Assembly (NCBI RefSeq): GCF_014207565.1
Contig: NZ_JACHGJ010000002.1
Location: forward strand, 620,001-684,000
DNA length: 64,000 nucleotides
Direction of reading: 5' to 3'
From: Spirochaeta isovalerica
Lineage (GTDB): Bacteria; Spirochaetota; Spirochaetia; DSM-2461
Shown: in pieces, positions 17,488 through 26,022 of the stretch
Numbering within the stretch: the stretch's first letter is position 1
How the letters are laid out: each line of letters starts with the position of its first letter
The notes under the pieces: generated by a model
Told to the model about the DNA's origin: nothing
The model's database searches: none
Seen by the model: only the letters and a program-made list of their open reading frames with translations
Made by a program: the position numbers and the translations under genes

Positions 17488-18396
17488 ATGAGCCGATTTT
17501 ACTATTTCCGACAGGACGGACGATGTCCGGTTATGAAAAACGTACTCGAGAAGTCGGTTCCCCGATACTTGATCGATAGAAATGAGACACAGCAGACGTC
17601 CTATTATTTCATCCTGGACTGGAACGTTCTTCATCATTCCGATGTTTACCGTGACTTTCTCAAGTCATCGGGAATCCGCTTCGTCGAAACGATAGACGAC
17701 CTGCCGGAAGGCGCGGGCATATTCGCCGGCGGATACGGCGGCGACCCGGTCGCTCTGGATAAGGCCAGAGCAAAGGGCATTCCCATGATAGACAAGATCT
17801 GTCCCTGGGTTAAATTTCTTGAGCAGGATATAAGATCGGTTCCCGAGGGGTATCAGTGCGTAATCCTGATCGATGAGTTCCATATAGTCTATAAAAACTT
17901 CAAATCCTTATTTCCGGAAAATACCCTTATTGTCAATGAAAAGAATTACAGGGAAAAGTGCGAAGGGCTCGATAGGGACAAACCTGTTTTCCTATGCGTT
18001 TACGCTACATTCAGGCAGAAGGATTTTGATAATGTCAAACATTGCATTGAGAAGAAGCTGCCGGGTTTGCCGCACAAATCCTCTTCCAGAGGAATATGCT
18101 CGTGGATTACCCGTAACAGTCTTTTCGATGAGATCGGCCAGGTCATACCCGGACGCGGGCTGAGCCAGGTCTGGATCATATGCAATTCCGAATACAATCG
18201 CTCGGTCCTGACCCTGATAAACGAAATCGAGGATAAAGGCGCTGAAGCCAGATTGCTCAAACATGTAGATGACATACCCCTTGAGCTACCCGAATCGGGA
18301 AATATAGGTGTTCTTATCGCTCCTGTTCCTTTTGATAAAGACAGAGAGATCCTGAACGCCATTAAAGAAAGGTTTGAGGGAATACCGGTACTTTAG
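17488..18396 (+). CDS. Divergent IspH/LytB-superfamily [4Fe-4S] protein
   Basis: 302 residues, aligning along its length with IspH (HMBPP reductase, last step of the MEP pathway). The three cluster-ligand cysteines are kept at matching spacing: Cys13 (GRCPVMKNVL), Cys105 (IDKICPW) and Cys204 (GICSW), against 12, 96 and 197 in E. coli. The region around E. coli His41 is kept (VLHHSDVY), as is the VPEGA-type turn. The SAHG motif carrying His74 reads GGYG, the GHPE motif with His124/Glu126 is lost, and the SSNS substrate loop is CNSEYNRS. So the cluster is probably present but HMBPP chemistry unlikely. A strong GGAGGGAGAAGG site precedes the ATG. Last gene of the SDR/MCP/AfsA-like operon, converging with the pseudogene (35-bp overlap). 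A reductive step on a butenolide-like compound is a guess. Confidence 0.75.
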   Translation: MSRFYYFRQDGRCPVMKNVLEKSVPRYLIDRNETQQTSYYFILDWNVLHHSDVYRDFLKSSGIRFVETIDDLPEGAGIFAGGYGGDPVALDKARAKGIPMIDKICPWVKFLEQDIRSVPEGYQCVILIDEFHIVYKNFKSLFPENTLIVNEKNYREKCEGLDRDKPVFLCVYATFRQKDFDNVKHCIEKKLPGLPHKSSSRGICSWITRNSLFDEIGQVIPGRGLSQVWIICNSEYNRSVLTLINEIEDKGAEARLLKHVDDIPLELPESGNIGVLIAPVPFDKDREILNAIKERFEGIPVL

Positions 18397-19567
18397 TATA
18401 GAACAGGATTCCCGGGGCTTTGGCTTCCACATCCAGTTCAATACTCTTATCCTCTTTCTGCTCATCGCAGTGCAGTATGGAATTGTCGATCAGCTCTGTC
18501 AGAATCTGAAAGAAATCCAGGGGAACAACATTTATCTCCAGATCCGGAGGACAGCTGACCTTGATCGATATGTCGTTTTCCGATTTCTTAAGCGAGTTCA
18601 GGACTTCGATCCCGCGGAGAGCTGTTGATATCTGGCTGATCAGGTTGCTGTAGACCTCTCCGAACTCCGGTCCTTTCTCAATCACTATAAATCCGAAGAT
18701 ATTGTCCAGAAAAAAAAGGTTGTTTATTATAACTATATCGCCTGATAGCCGTTCCAGGCCGGATTGTGGTAGAATTTCCCTTGCCGGGAAGGGGGTATTT
18801 GCGAGAGGAGAACTTTCCTTTTCTTTCCATTCCTGAATGACAATTCGGGCGTTCTTTCTGTCTTCTCCGTGGTAGAGAAGCACAAAGATGGAGGGAAATT
18901 CCAGTTCGGAAGAGGCCCGGGAAATTCCCTTTGCCAGACTGGCCATATCATAGCTGTTGACTATTCCCTCGGAGATGAATCGTCTCGATCTGTACAAACG
19001 GTCACCCCATATGCCCGATGCGAATTTCTCTTTCTCTCGATTCCATTCTTTGCCGGCCGGAAAATAAACCTCGTCATTTTTGCGTAAGAGCCGATTTTCC
19101 AGGTCAGGTTGCTCCGCTCCTGAATCGGTAACATGATTTCCGCAGGAGTCCCTCAACCACAGCGAAATTTCTCCGACCGTGATCAGTAACCAGATGATCA
19201 ACAGCCTGGGCGATGCCCTTCTGCGGCGAGATCCTGACAGAAGACATCCCCGGGACGGGATCGCCGAGGCTGACCTTCGGGATGGAAGAGGGAAACAATC
19301 TGGTAAATTCTGTAAACTCGCTGTATTCGATAAAAGGAGAGAGACTGGTGGAGATAAAAATCAAACCGTCAAGCCTAGCTTCCATGGCGAGATCGTAGAT
19401 CTGGTTAGCGGTTCTTTTCGGAGTTACCCCTTTTAAAGAGTTCCTGTGTAAAAGAGAAGATTGAACTCCAGTTCCGAAGCTCTGCTTTCCAGTCCTTTGC
19501 AGACCAGTTCGTGATAAGGTCCTTCAATCTCGATCATTATCACTCCCACCGTGTATTTTCCGGTCAT
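18362..19567 (-). pseudogene. Decayed LacI-sensor/GAF histidine kinase-like gene
   Basis: Reading the minus strand from ATG 19567, a LacI-type ligand-binding start (KYTVGVIMIE...) stops at about 19440 (FYTGTL then TAA). Homology resumes in another frame (KGVTPKRTANQIYDLAMEARLDGLIFIS to HGRRNFAVVEG). It then jumps frame again near 19140 straight to LRDSCGNHVTDSG, the point equivalent to residues about 285-295 of the intact 805-aa kinase at 41448-43865. Thus there is one frameshift, one internal deletion of about 130 codons with a further frame change, and loss of the His box and most of the HATPase: only an N-box-like FQILTELIDNSILH remains before the stop. A continuous 279-codon frame (18362-19198) survives and could be mistaken for a gene. 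No receiver gene is next to it. Confidence 0.75.
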
Positions 19568-19771
19568 ATTAAAATAGTAGGTTATTTGATGTCCTGTTTC
19601 AACTGAACTGATTGAAGCTTATGTTTGCGGGAAAAATCCAACTTTCCTTTATAAAGGAGCAACTGGTTAATTCTTTGATATATCAATAGCTGTATCCTAT
19701 TATTTAATGAAAGATTATAATCTTTTGTTTATGAATCTGCTTCTTTAAATCAATTATTATTGGGGATAATT
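19568..19771 (+). promoter_or_regulatory. Promoter region of the large hybrid kinase with two palindromes
   Basis: An AT-rich 204-bp region. It contains a perfect 14-bp palindrome (TCCTTTATAAAGGA, 19645-19658) and a perfect 16-bp palindrome (AAAGATTATAATCTTT, 19710-19725), the latter ending 46 bp before the kinase ATG at 19772. TATAAT lies inside the second palindrome and may be the -10 element. No convincing -35 was found at normal spacing. Confidence 0.35.
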
Positions 19772-22700
19772 ATGGTTAATGAATCAGCGGCTGGGGATCA
19801 ATATTCTCTTTATATGACTGCTATTGATGCAATAACTGATATTATTAGAAATATAAGTGACCGGGATGAACTTTTAAAGAGAATTCTTCAGACACTTTGT
19901 GAAATCCTGAAGCTTGATAAGGCTTTGGTTTGTTCAGTTTGTCCGGATGACAATACAATAGAGACTTATTGCGAATGGCCGAATGAAGAATCTGGGAGTA
20001 ATTTACAGAAGTTTAAATACTCTTCGCATTTTTCTGATAAACACATTTCCCAAATAATCGAGACACATCATTACCTGATAAGTTCTCAAACCGCATCATT
20101 AAATTGTGATGAATGCGACAATCTTCATGACAAATTTAAAGTTCAATGTCTTTTATGGTATCCTTTTGATTTTGATGGGAATTCTTTTAATTCACTTTTA
20201 TTGGGTCAAGCCCGGAAAGAACACCTTTGGACAAAACAGGAATTGATCTTTATTGGTTCAGTGACAAAGCAATTGAGCCTGGCCTTATTAAAACTACAAC
20301 TAACCGATATTCATACTGCTCAGACGGGACGTATGCAAAAGCTGGAAACTGAATCCTATGTTTTGAACACTAGCACCAACATATTCAGATCTGTAATGGA
20401 AAACAGTCCTATCCCTATATGGATTTCCGATGAGAAGGGGACCCTGATTCACGCTAACGATTCATTGAAAACAACACTCAACCTTACTGATGAGCAGCTT
20501 GTTGGAAAATATAATGTTATTCAAGATGAGAATTTTCAGACCAGTGAAATAAAGCAGAAGATAGAAGACCTTTTTGAAAGACATAATATAGTTCATCATT
20601 CCCTTTATTGGGAATCCAGGGTTGTAAAACATGCACCGCTTAATGGAGCCCGGAATGTCTGGATCGACCTAACCATGTATCCAATTCTCGATGCTGACAA
20701 AAAGATTATTAATATTGTATGTCAGTGGATTGATATAACTGAAGAAAATAGAGCTAAAAAGAAGTCTTCCATGCTTAATAAAGCTATTGAGAATTCTCTG
20801 AACGCCTTTGATATTGTAGATCATAGAGGCAGAATCATTTATGCAAACCAGGCATATTGCAAAATGTGGGGATATGATTCCATCGAGGAAATCCTTGATA
20901 CTTCTCCCGTCAGCCATTGTGAAGACCCACAGAAGTCGACAGAGATAATTAATGAAATAAAAGAAAAGGGCAAGTTTATAGGCGAATTTAAAGCAAAGCG
21001 AAAGGACGGAACCTCCTTTGATGTGCTTATGTATGCCTTTCTGGATTATGATGAGAATGGCAATGAAATATATCCGGGAACATCTCTGGATATAACTGAT
21101 CGAAAAAATGCGGAAATTCAGATGAAGGACTTACTGCAAGAACAGGAAGTCCTTTTAAACAATGATCCCTCTTTCATCATTTATAAAGACACAGAGAACA
21201 ACATCATAAAAATTACCGATACGGTCGCGAAAATGACCAATCTTCCCAAGGAAGAAATTGAAGGGAAGCCATCGGCAGAGATTTTTCCGACAATGGCGGA
21301 TGAATATTATAGAGATGATAAGGAAGTGATGGATAGCGGAAATCCGAAGATGGGGATTATAGAACCGTTACCTTCTTCCGATGGTTCTAGGAAATGGCTG
21401 CTTACTAATAAAGTTCCTGTAAAAGCAGAAAGCGGAAAAGTCACCGGTATCATTGTGTTTTCTACAGACATAACCAGTTTAAAAAAAGCTCAGGATGCCT
21501 TAGAGGATAGCGAGAAAAAGTATAGATTGCTGGTTGATAACATCAATGACCTCATTTGTGAAATCGATTCCAACGGTGTTTATACATATCTTAATAAGAA
21601 CTATAAAGATATTTTAGGTTATGAGCCTGAGGAATTATTGGGAAAACCAGCGATAGATCTGATCCACCCCGATGATTTGGAAACCAGTCTTGAAAAGTAT
21701 GAGAAGGTTAAAGATGAAGCAGGCGTCAGCATAGACGTCTGGAGGTTTTTGCACAAAGATGGATCTTACAGAATCATTGAATCGAAAGGACAGGTTTATC
21801 AGTATTCAGAAGATGAGTTAAGGACTGTCATCATTTCCCGGGATATAACCGAACAGAAAAAAACGCAAGAGCAACTTCAGAAAATTCAATGGCTGCTGAC
21901 GCCGAAATCCAAGACACAAATTGATGATAAATATAGTCAGCCTTATGGAGATCTAACGGAGCTTAACAGTGACAGAACCATACTGGATTCCGTGGGAGAA
22001 GAGATGCTGAAAGACATTGTCAATGATTATCTGGGTCTGCTGGAAACTTCCGCTGCCGTTTATGAAAAGAATGGCGATTATGCTTTCGGTATTTTCTCCT
22101 CCGGCTGGTGCAGACTGCTTGATCGCAGGGCCAGGGAGCTTACCGCGATTACAGATCTGAACGAATCTCTGGATTCGGGTAAATGGTTGTGCCATGAGTC
22201 ATGCTGGACTGATACATCCCTCAAATCCATTAAGACGGGAAAACCAACGGATTCTCATTGCCATGGAGGGTTAAGAATATACGCTTACCCGATTTTTGCA
22301 TTCAATGAGGTTGTCGGTTCAATAAACTTCGGATATGGAAATCCACCGGATAAAATGACGGAGCTTAGAGAGATCTCAGAAAAATACTCAATCCCCATAG
22401 AGACACTGGAAGAGGAAGCCCGGGCTTATAAAACCCGACCTTCTTATATAATCGAGCTTGCCAAAGAAAGGCTTCAAGTCTCAGCGAGGGTCATCGGATC
22501 GCTTGTAGAATTAAATGTAACAAAAAGGCAGTTGCAAGAAAGTAGAGACTTTCTGAGCAGAACAGGCGAAATGGCTCGCGTGGGTGGTTGGGATTTAAAT
22601 GTCGGTTCGGATAAAGTATACTGGACTGAAACAACATGCAGGATTCACGAATTACCTGACGACTTCTCCCCGACTCTGGAAGAGGCTATCCTTTTTTATC

Positions 22701-24031
22701 ATCCCGAAGACCGGTCTTTAGTTCAGGAATCTGTTGAGTCAGCTATAAGCAAGGGAACACCATTTGATTTTGAGGCAAGACTTATAACCGCAAAAGGCAA
22801 AGAAGTTTGTGTCCGGGCCATGGGTCAACCGATCATGGAAAACGGGAAATGTATAAAAATATCAGGTACTTTTCAGGATATAACAGAGCAAAAGAAATTG
22901 GAGAGCGCTTTGGAAGTATCGTCAAGACTGGAATCTCTCGGAGTCCTCGCAGGCGGGATAGCCCATGATTTTAACAATCTTTTAAGTGGATTTTATGGAT
23001 TGACAGATTTGGCCTTACAATCTCCTACTGTGGAGAAAAAGAACTATTATCTTGGCAAGGCAGGGGATACGATAGAACGTTCACGATCACTGACTCAGCA
23101 GCTTCTGACTTTTGCAAAAGGAGGCTCTCCGGTTCAAAAGATCGCGCCGCTGTTTCCTATGGTTGAAGAATCAGTTCATTTTGCACTAAGCGGATCAAAA
23201 GTTTCATGTAATTTCGATGTTCCGCAGGACCTTTGGAATTGTAACTATGATGAAAACCAGATCAGCCAGGTTATCGATAATCTGATCATTAACTCCAAGC
23301 AGGCTATTCCCAACGAAGGGAAAATAAATGTAACAGCCAGAAATATCTCAATTGCTGAAGGGAAGCACCCCCTATTAGCTGAAGGAGACTATGTCAGAAT
23401 CTCCATTAAAGATAACGGTATAGGTATTCCTAAAGAGAAGTTAGATAAGATATTTGATCCCTTTTTTACTACAAAAGCCTATGGCCACGGTCTGGGGCTG
23501 GCTACTTGTTATTCCATAGTGAAAAAACATGGGGGTTGCATTGAGGTTGATTCTGAGCTGCATAAAGGAAGTCTCTTTAATGTATATCTGCCCGCAGTAG
23601 ATGTAAATGTACCTTGTTCTGATAGAAAATTGAAAACAGAGCATTTTGGCAGCGGAACATTTCTGGTAATGGATGATGAAGAAGTTATTCGGGAAATTTT
23701 AAAAAGAACGCTTGAATCTTTTGGCTATACTGTTGTTTGCAAGGAGAATGGAAGAGATGCTTTAGATTTTCTAGAAGCAGAATTTAAAACCGGCAGATCG
23801 ATCAGCGCTATGATTTTTGATCTTACTGTGCCCGGCGCAATGGGCGGAAAGGAGACAATAGCTGAATTGAGAAAAACAAATACAAAGATTCCCGCTTTTG
23901 TCGCCAGTGGATATGCCGACGGTCCTGTTATGAAGAATCCTCGTGAGTACGGCTTTACAGCAAGTATATGTAAGCCTTTCAGGCAGGAAGAATTAATAGA
24001 TTTGCTCAACAATCACTTACAGACCAAATAA
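19772..24031 (+). CDS. GAF/multi-PAS/PocR hybrid sensor histidine kinase with receiver
   Basis: 1419 residues from the ATG at 19772, chosen because GGGGA lies just upstream; a TTG at 19760 is in frame. No transmembrane helix. Approximate order: GAF (25-180), four PAS domains (205-335, 340-460, 465-585, 590-705), a PocR-type ligand domain (about 730-900, with WCR, CHESCW and CHGGL cysteine-containing motifs), another PAS (920-1040), the His box GGIAHDFNN with His1065, HATPase (NQISQVIDNLIIN; HGLGLA), and a receiver with Asp1350 (FDLTVPG). PocR domains bind small organic ligands, often diols, so this kinase may integrate redox/energy and metabolite signals. The last roughly 360 residues closely match the hybrid kinase at 1452-3164. 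Monocistronic; the output partner is unknown. Confidence 0.9.
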   Translation: MVNESAAGDQYSLYMTAIDAITDIIRNISDRDELLKRILQTLCEILKLDKALVCSVCPDDNTIETYCEWPNEESGSNLQKFKYSSHFSDKHISQIIETHHYLISSQTASLNCDECDNLHDKFKVQCLLWYPFDFDGNSFNSLLLGQARKEHLWTKQELIFIGSVTKQLSLALLKLQLTDIHTAQTGRMQKLETESYVLNTSTNIFRSVMENSPIPIWISDEKGTLIHANDSLKTTLNLTDEQLVGKYNVIQDENFQTSEIKQKIEDLFERHNIVHHSLYWESRVVKHAPLNGARNVWIDLTMYPILDADKKIINIVCQWIDITEENRAKKKSSMLNKAIENSLNAFDIVDHRGRIIYANQAYCKMWGYDSIEEILDTSPVSHCEDPQKSTEIINEIKEKGKFIGEFKAKRKDGTSFDVLMYAFLDYDENGNEIYPGTSLDITDRKNAEIQMKDLLQEQEVLLNNDPSFIIYKDTENNIIKITDTVAKMTNLPKEEIEGKPSAEIFPTMADEYYRDDKEVMDSGNPKMGIIEPLPSSDGSRKWLLTNKVPVKAESGKVTGIIVFSTDITSLKKAQDALEDSEKKYRLLVDNINDLICEIDSNGVYTYLNKNYKDILGYEPEELLGKPAIDLIHPDDLETSLEKYEKVKDEAGVSIDVWRFLHKDGSYRIIESKGQVYQYSEDELRTVIISRDITEQKKTQEQLQKIQWLLTPKSKTQIDDKYSQPYGDLTELNSDRTILDSVGEEMLKDIVNDYLGLLETSAAVYEKNGDYAFGIFSSGWCRLLDRRARELTAITDLNESLDSGKWLCHESCWTDTSLKSIKTGKPTDSHCHGGLRIYAYPIFAFNEVVGSINFGYGNPPDKMTELREISEKYSIPIETLEEEARAYKTRPSYIIELAKERLQVSARVIGSLVELNVTKRQLQESRDFLSRTGEMARVGGWDLNVGSDKVYWTETTCRIHELPDDFSPTLEEAILFYHPEDRSLVQESVESAISKGTPFDFEARLITAKGKEVCVRAMGQPIMENGKCIKISGTFQDITEQKKLESALEVSSRLESLGVLAGGIAHDFNNLLSGFYGLTDLALQSPTVEKKNYYLGKAGDTIERSRSLTQQLLTFAKGGSPVQKIAPLFPMVEESVHFALSGSKVSCNFDVPQDLWNCNYDENQISQVIDNLIINSKQAIPNEGKINVTARNISIAEGKHPLLAEGDYVRISIKDNGIGIPKEKLDKIFDPFFTTKAYGHGLGLATCYSIVKKHGGCIEVDSELHKGSLFNVYLPAVDVNVPCSDRKLKTEHFGSGTFLVMDDEEVIREILKRTLESFGYTVVCKENGRDALDFLEAEFKTGRSISAMIFDLTVPGAMGGKETIAELRKTNTKIPAFVASGYADGPVMKNPREYGFTASICKPFRQEELIDLLNNHLQTK

Positions 24032-24151
24032 GGCTTTCTGCTTTCTTGCATTTTAATGTAGGGATTTCGTTATATCGCGATGGAGTTTTGTGCTATCCAA
24101 AGGATTTATATCCAGAAGTTAAGGGGCAATGTTCGCCAGAAATCTAAAAGA

Positions 24152-24180
24152 AATCCAGGGGACCTGAAAGGTCCTCTGGA
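24152..24180 (-). terminator. Terminator of the 24-27 kb ABC operon
   Basis: Arms ATCCAGGGGACCT (24152-24164) and AGGTCCTCTGGAT (24168-24180) pair over 13 positions (one G-T) around a 3-nt loop, 44 bp beyond the permease stop at 24225. On the minus strand it is followed by TTCTTTTA, a short U-rich run. Confidence 0.55.
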
Positions 24181-24224
24181 TAATCTCTGCAATAGTTTGA
24201 TAAAAAAGTAAAACTTATGCTGCT

Positions 24225-25055
24225 TCAGCCTTTTACTGCCCCGGCCGTCAGCCCGTCTATGACATAGCGCTGAAGGGCAAAATAGAAAATGATGACCGGA
24301 AGAATGGACAGCGTGATAAAAGCCATAATCTGGTTCCACCCGGAAGCGTATTGTCCCTGATACTGCATGACTCCCAGGGGAATCGTAAAATGCGATGTAT
24401 CGGAAAGGACGAGCAGAGGCAGCATGAACTGGTTCCAGCTGGCGACGAAAACGATAATCGTCACAGTAGCCAGAACGGGAGTTGAGAGGGGAACCATTAT
24501 CTTTCTGAAAAAAGTGAGAATCGTCCCCCCGTCGATGCTGCAGGCATCCTGAAGCTCAAAGGGGATCTGCCGGAAAAAACCTGTCAGGATAAAAATACTG
24601 ATGGGCAGGTTGAATGCGGCTTGAGTCAGGATAACTCCCCATCGTGATCCGATCAGTCCGAACGACCTCAATTGCAGGAAGAGAGGGAGAATGGCCACGG
24701 TCAGAGGAAAAAGCAGTCCCATTATAAAGAAGTTGAAAATGGCTTTCTGTCCTTTTATGCGGATTCTCGAGAGAGCAGCGCTGGCCAGCATGGCGAATAC
24801 GATCACTATGGCTATTGTCGCGCCGGTGATGTATACGGAGTTGAATATCAGGGTCCAGTAGGTGCCGGTTGCTCCCAGTATTTCCGCAAAAGTCTGCAGG
24901 GTCGGGGGATTGGGGATTCCGAAGGGATCGGAGAATATCTGACCTTTTTCCTTGAATCCGCCCATCAGGACCGTCAGTATGGGATAAAACATGAGAAAGG
25001 CGATGATCGCGCTGAAAACAAATCTTATGACTTCATATCTTTTTTTTGTTACCAT
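24225..25055 (-). CDS. CUT1 sugar ABC transporter permease (MalG-like)
   Basis: 276 residues, six membrane helices, with the EAA loop CSIDGGTILTFFRKIMVPLSTP near 180-201 that docks the ATPase. Size and the N-terminal FYPILTVLMGGFKE segment are typical of the MalG/LacG class of oligosaccharide importers. Its start overlaps the preceding permease stop by 1 bp (TGATG), so the two are translationally coupled. No ATPase gene is in this operon, so a shared MsmX/UgpC-type ATPase elsewhere must power it. The divergent beta-xylosidase gene makes xylo- or arabino-oligosaccharides the likely cargo. Confidence 0.93.
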   Translation of the reverse strand: MVTKKRYEVIRFVFSAIIAFLMFYPILTVLMGGFKEKGQIFSDPFGIPNPPTLQTFAEILGATGTYWTLIFNSVYITGATIAIVIVFAMLASAALSRIRIKGQKAIFNFFIMGLLFPLTVAILPLFLQLRSFGLIGSRWGVILTQAAFNLPISIFILTGFFRQIPFELQDACSIDGGTILTFFRKIMVPLSTPVLATVTIIVFVASWNQFMLPLLVLSDTSHFTIPLGVMQYQGQYASGWNQIMAFITLSILPVIIFYFALQRYVIDGLTAGAVKG

Positions 25056-25957
25056 CAGTTTTCCTCTCCTACGATGAATCTCTGGTAGAGAAAATTAAAT
25101 GCCAGACATAGCAGAAAAATAACTATGGCCACGGCGCTTCCGTAACCGAAGGCGAATCTCTTATATCCGAAATTGTACAGATAGGTCACGAGAGTTTCCG
25201 TTGAATGAACAGGTCCTCCCTGGCCCATGGCCCATACGACGTCGAATACGTTGAAAGCTCCGGTAACCGAGAGGAATATGGAAATAGATATAACGTTTTT
25301 CATGCTGGGGATTATGACATTCCAGATTACCTGCAGTCTGTTGGCTCCGTCTATTACAGCGGCGTCCTCCAGTTCCGACGGGACATTCTGCAATCCGGCG
25401 ATATAAAGGATCATATGAAAACCGATATACTTCCAGAACAGGACGACGAAAATGGCATTGAACGCAGTCGACGGATCGGCCAGAAGGGCTATTTCCGTTT
25501 TCGCATCGGCAAAAAAGGTGGCCAGCTGGGTCATTAGTCCGAACTGGGGATTATAGATAAATTTCCATATGACTCCGGCGATTATTTCCGTCAGAATATA
25601 AGGGAAAAAGTACAGGCTTCTGAATAGAACCGATCCTCTCGATTTGCCCCGACCGATGAGAAGCGCGAATATAAACGCTGCGGGAAGCTGAAAAATCAGT
25701 GAGAAGATGATCACTTTCATATTGTTCCACAAAGCGGTTTTAAAATATTTGTCGGCGAACAGCCTTGTGAAGTTCTCAACGCCGGCAAAGTTGTCTCTGT
25801 TCAGCGGCCCGGCGCCCTTCCAGTTGAACAGTGAATAAAAAGCTCCCTGAAAAACAGGTGCCACGACAAAAACGCTGAATAATATAAGCGCCGGCGCGAT
25901 GAACAGAACAAACATTAAAAGGTTCTGTGTTGCCCCGGCTTTTCTTTTCGAAATCAT
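25055..25957 (-). CDS. CUT1 sugar ABC transporter permease (MalF-like)
   Basis: 300 residues, six membrane helices, EAA loop AAVIDGANRLQVIWNVIIPSMK near 200-220. The N-terminal FIAPALILFSVFVVAPVFQG segment is typical of the MalF/LacF class. It pairs with the MalG-like protein encoded next and with the binding protein encoded upstream. A strong stem-loop with a T-tract (25982-26016) lies between the binding-protein gene and this start, so permease expression is probably only a fraction of binding-protein expression. Confidence 0.93.
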   Translation of the reverse strand: MISKRKAGATQNLLMFVLFIAPALILFSVFVVAPVFQGAFYSLFNWKGAGPLNRDNFAGVENFTRLFADKYFKTALWNNMKVIIFSLIFQLPAAFIFALLIGRGKSRGSVLFRSLYFFPYILTEIIAGVIWKFIYNPQFGLMTQLATFFADAKTEIALLADPSTAFNAIFVVLFWKYIGFHMILYIAGLQNVPSELEDAAVIDGANRLQVIWNVIIPSMKNVISISIFLSVTGAFNVFDVVWAMGQGGPVHSTETLVTYLYNFGYKRFAFGYGSAVAIVIFLLCLAFNFLYQRFIVGEEN

Positions 25958-25981
25958 GATTTGGTTACATCCACTAAAAAA

Positions 25982-26016
25982 AAGATAAAGGTTGGAGAAT
26001 CCCCAACCTTTATCTT
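25982..26016 (-). terminator. Strong intrinsic terminator/attenuator between binding-protein and permease genes
   Basis: A perfect 14-bp stem (AAGATAAAGGTTGG 25982-25995; CCAACCTTTATCTT 26003-26016) with a 7-nt loop. On the minus strand it runs directly into about eight consecutive Ts. It begins 6 bp past the binding-protein stop and ends about 25 bp before the permease start, a textbook terminator placed inside an operon. Confidence 0.85.
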
Positions 26017-26022
26017 AAGGTA

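Noticed and set aside
17488-18396. Annotation as the housekeeping ispH gene
   Set aside because: Cluster cysteines match, but the His74, His124/Glu126 and SSNS substrate motifs are altered, and the operon context is not isoprenoid synthesis.
13177-18396. Genomic island or prophage origin for the AfsA-like operon
   Set aside because: No integrase, tRNA, attachment repeats or clear shift in base composition were seen around it.
18362-19198. Intact 279-codon sensor-like gene
   Set aside because: Homology to the 805-aa kinase continues upstream in other frames and the transmitter core is missing, so it is treated as part of a pseudogene.
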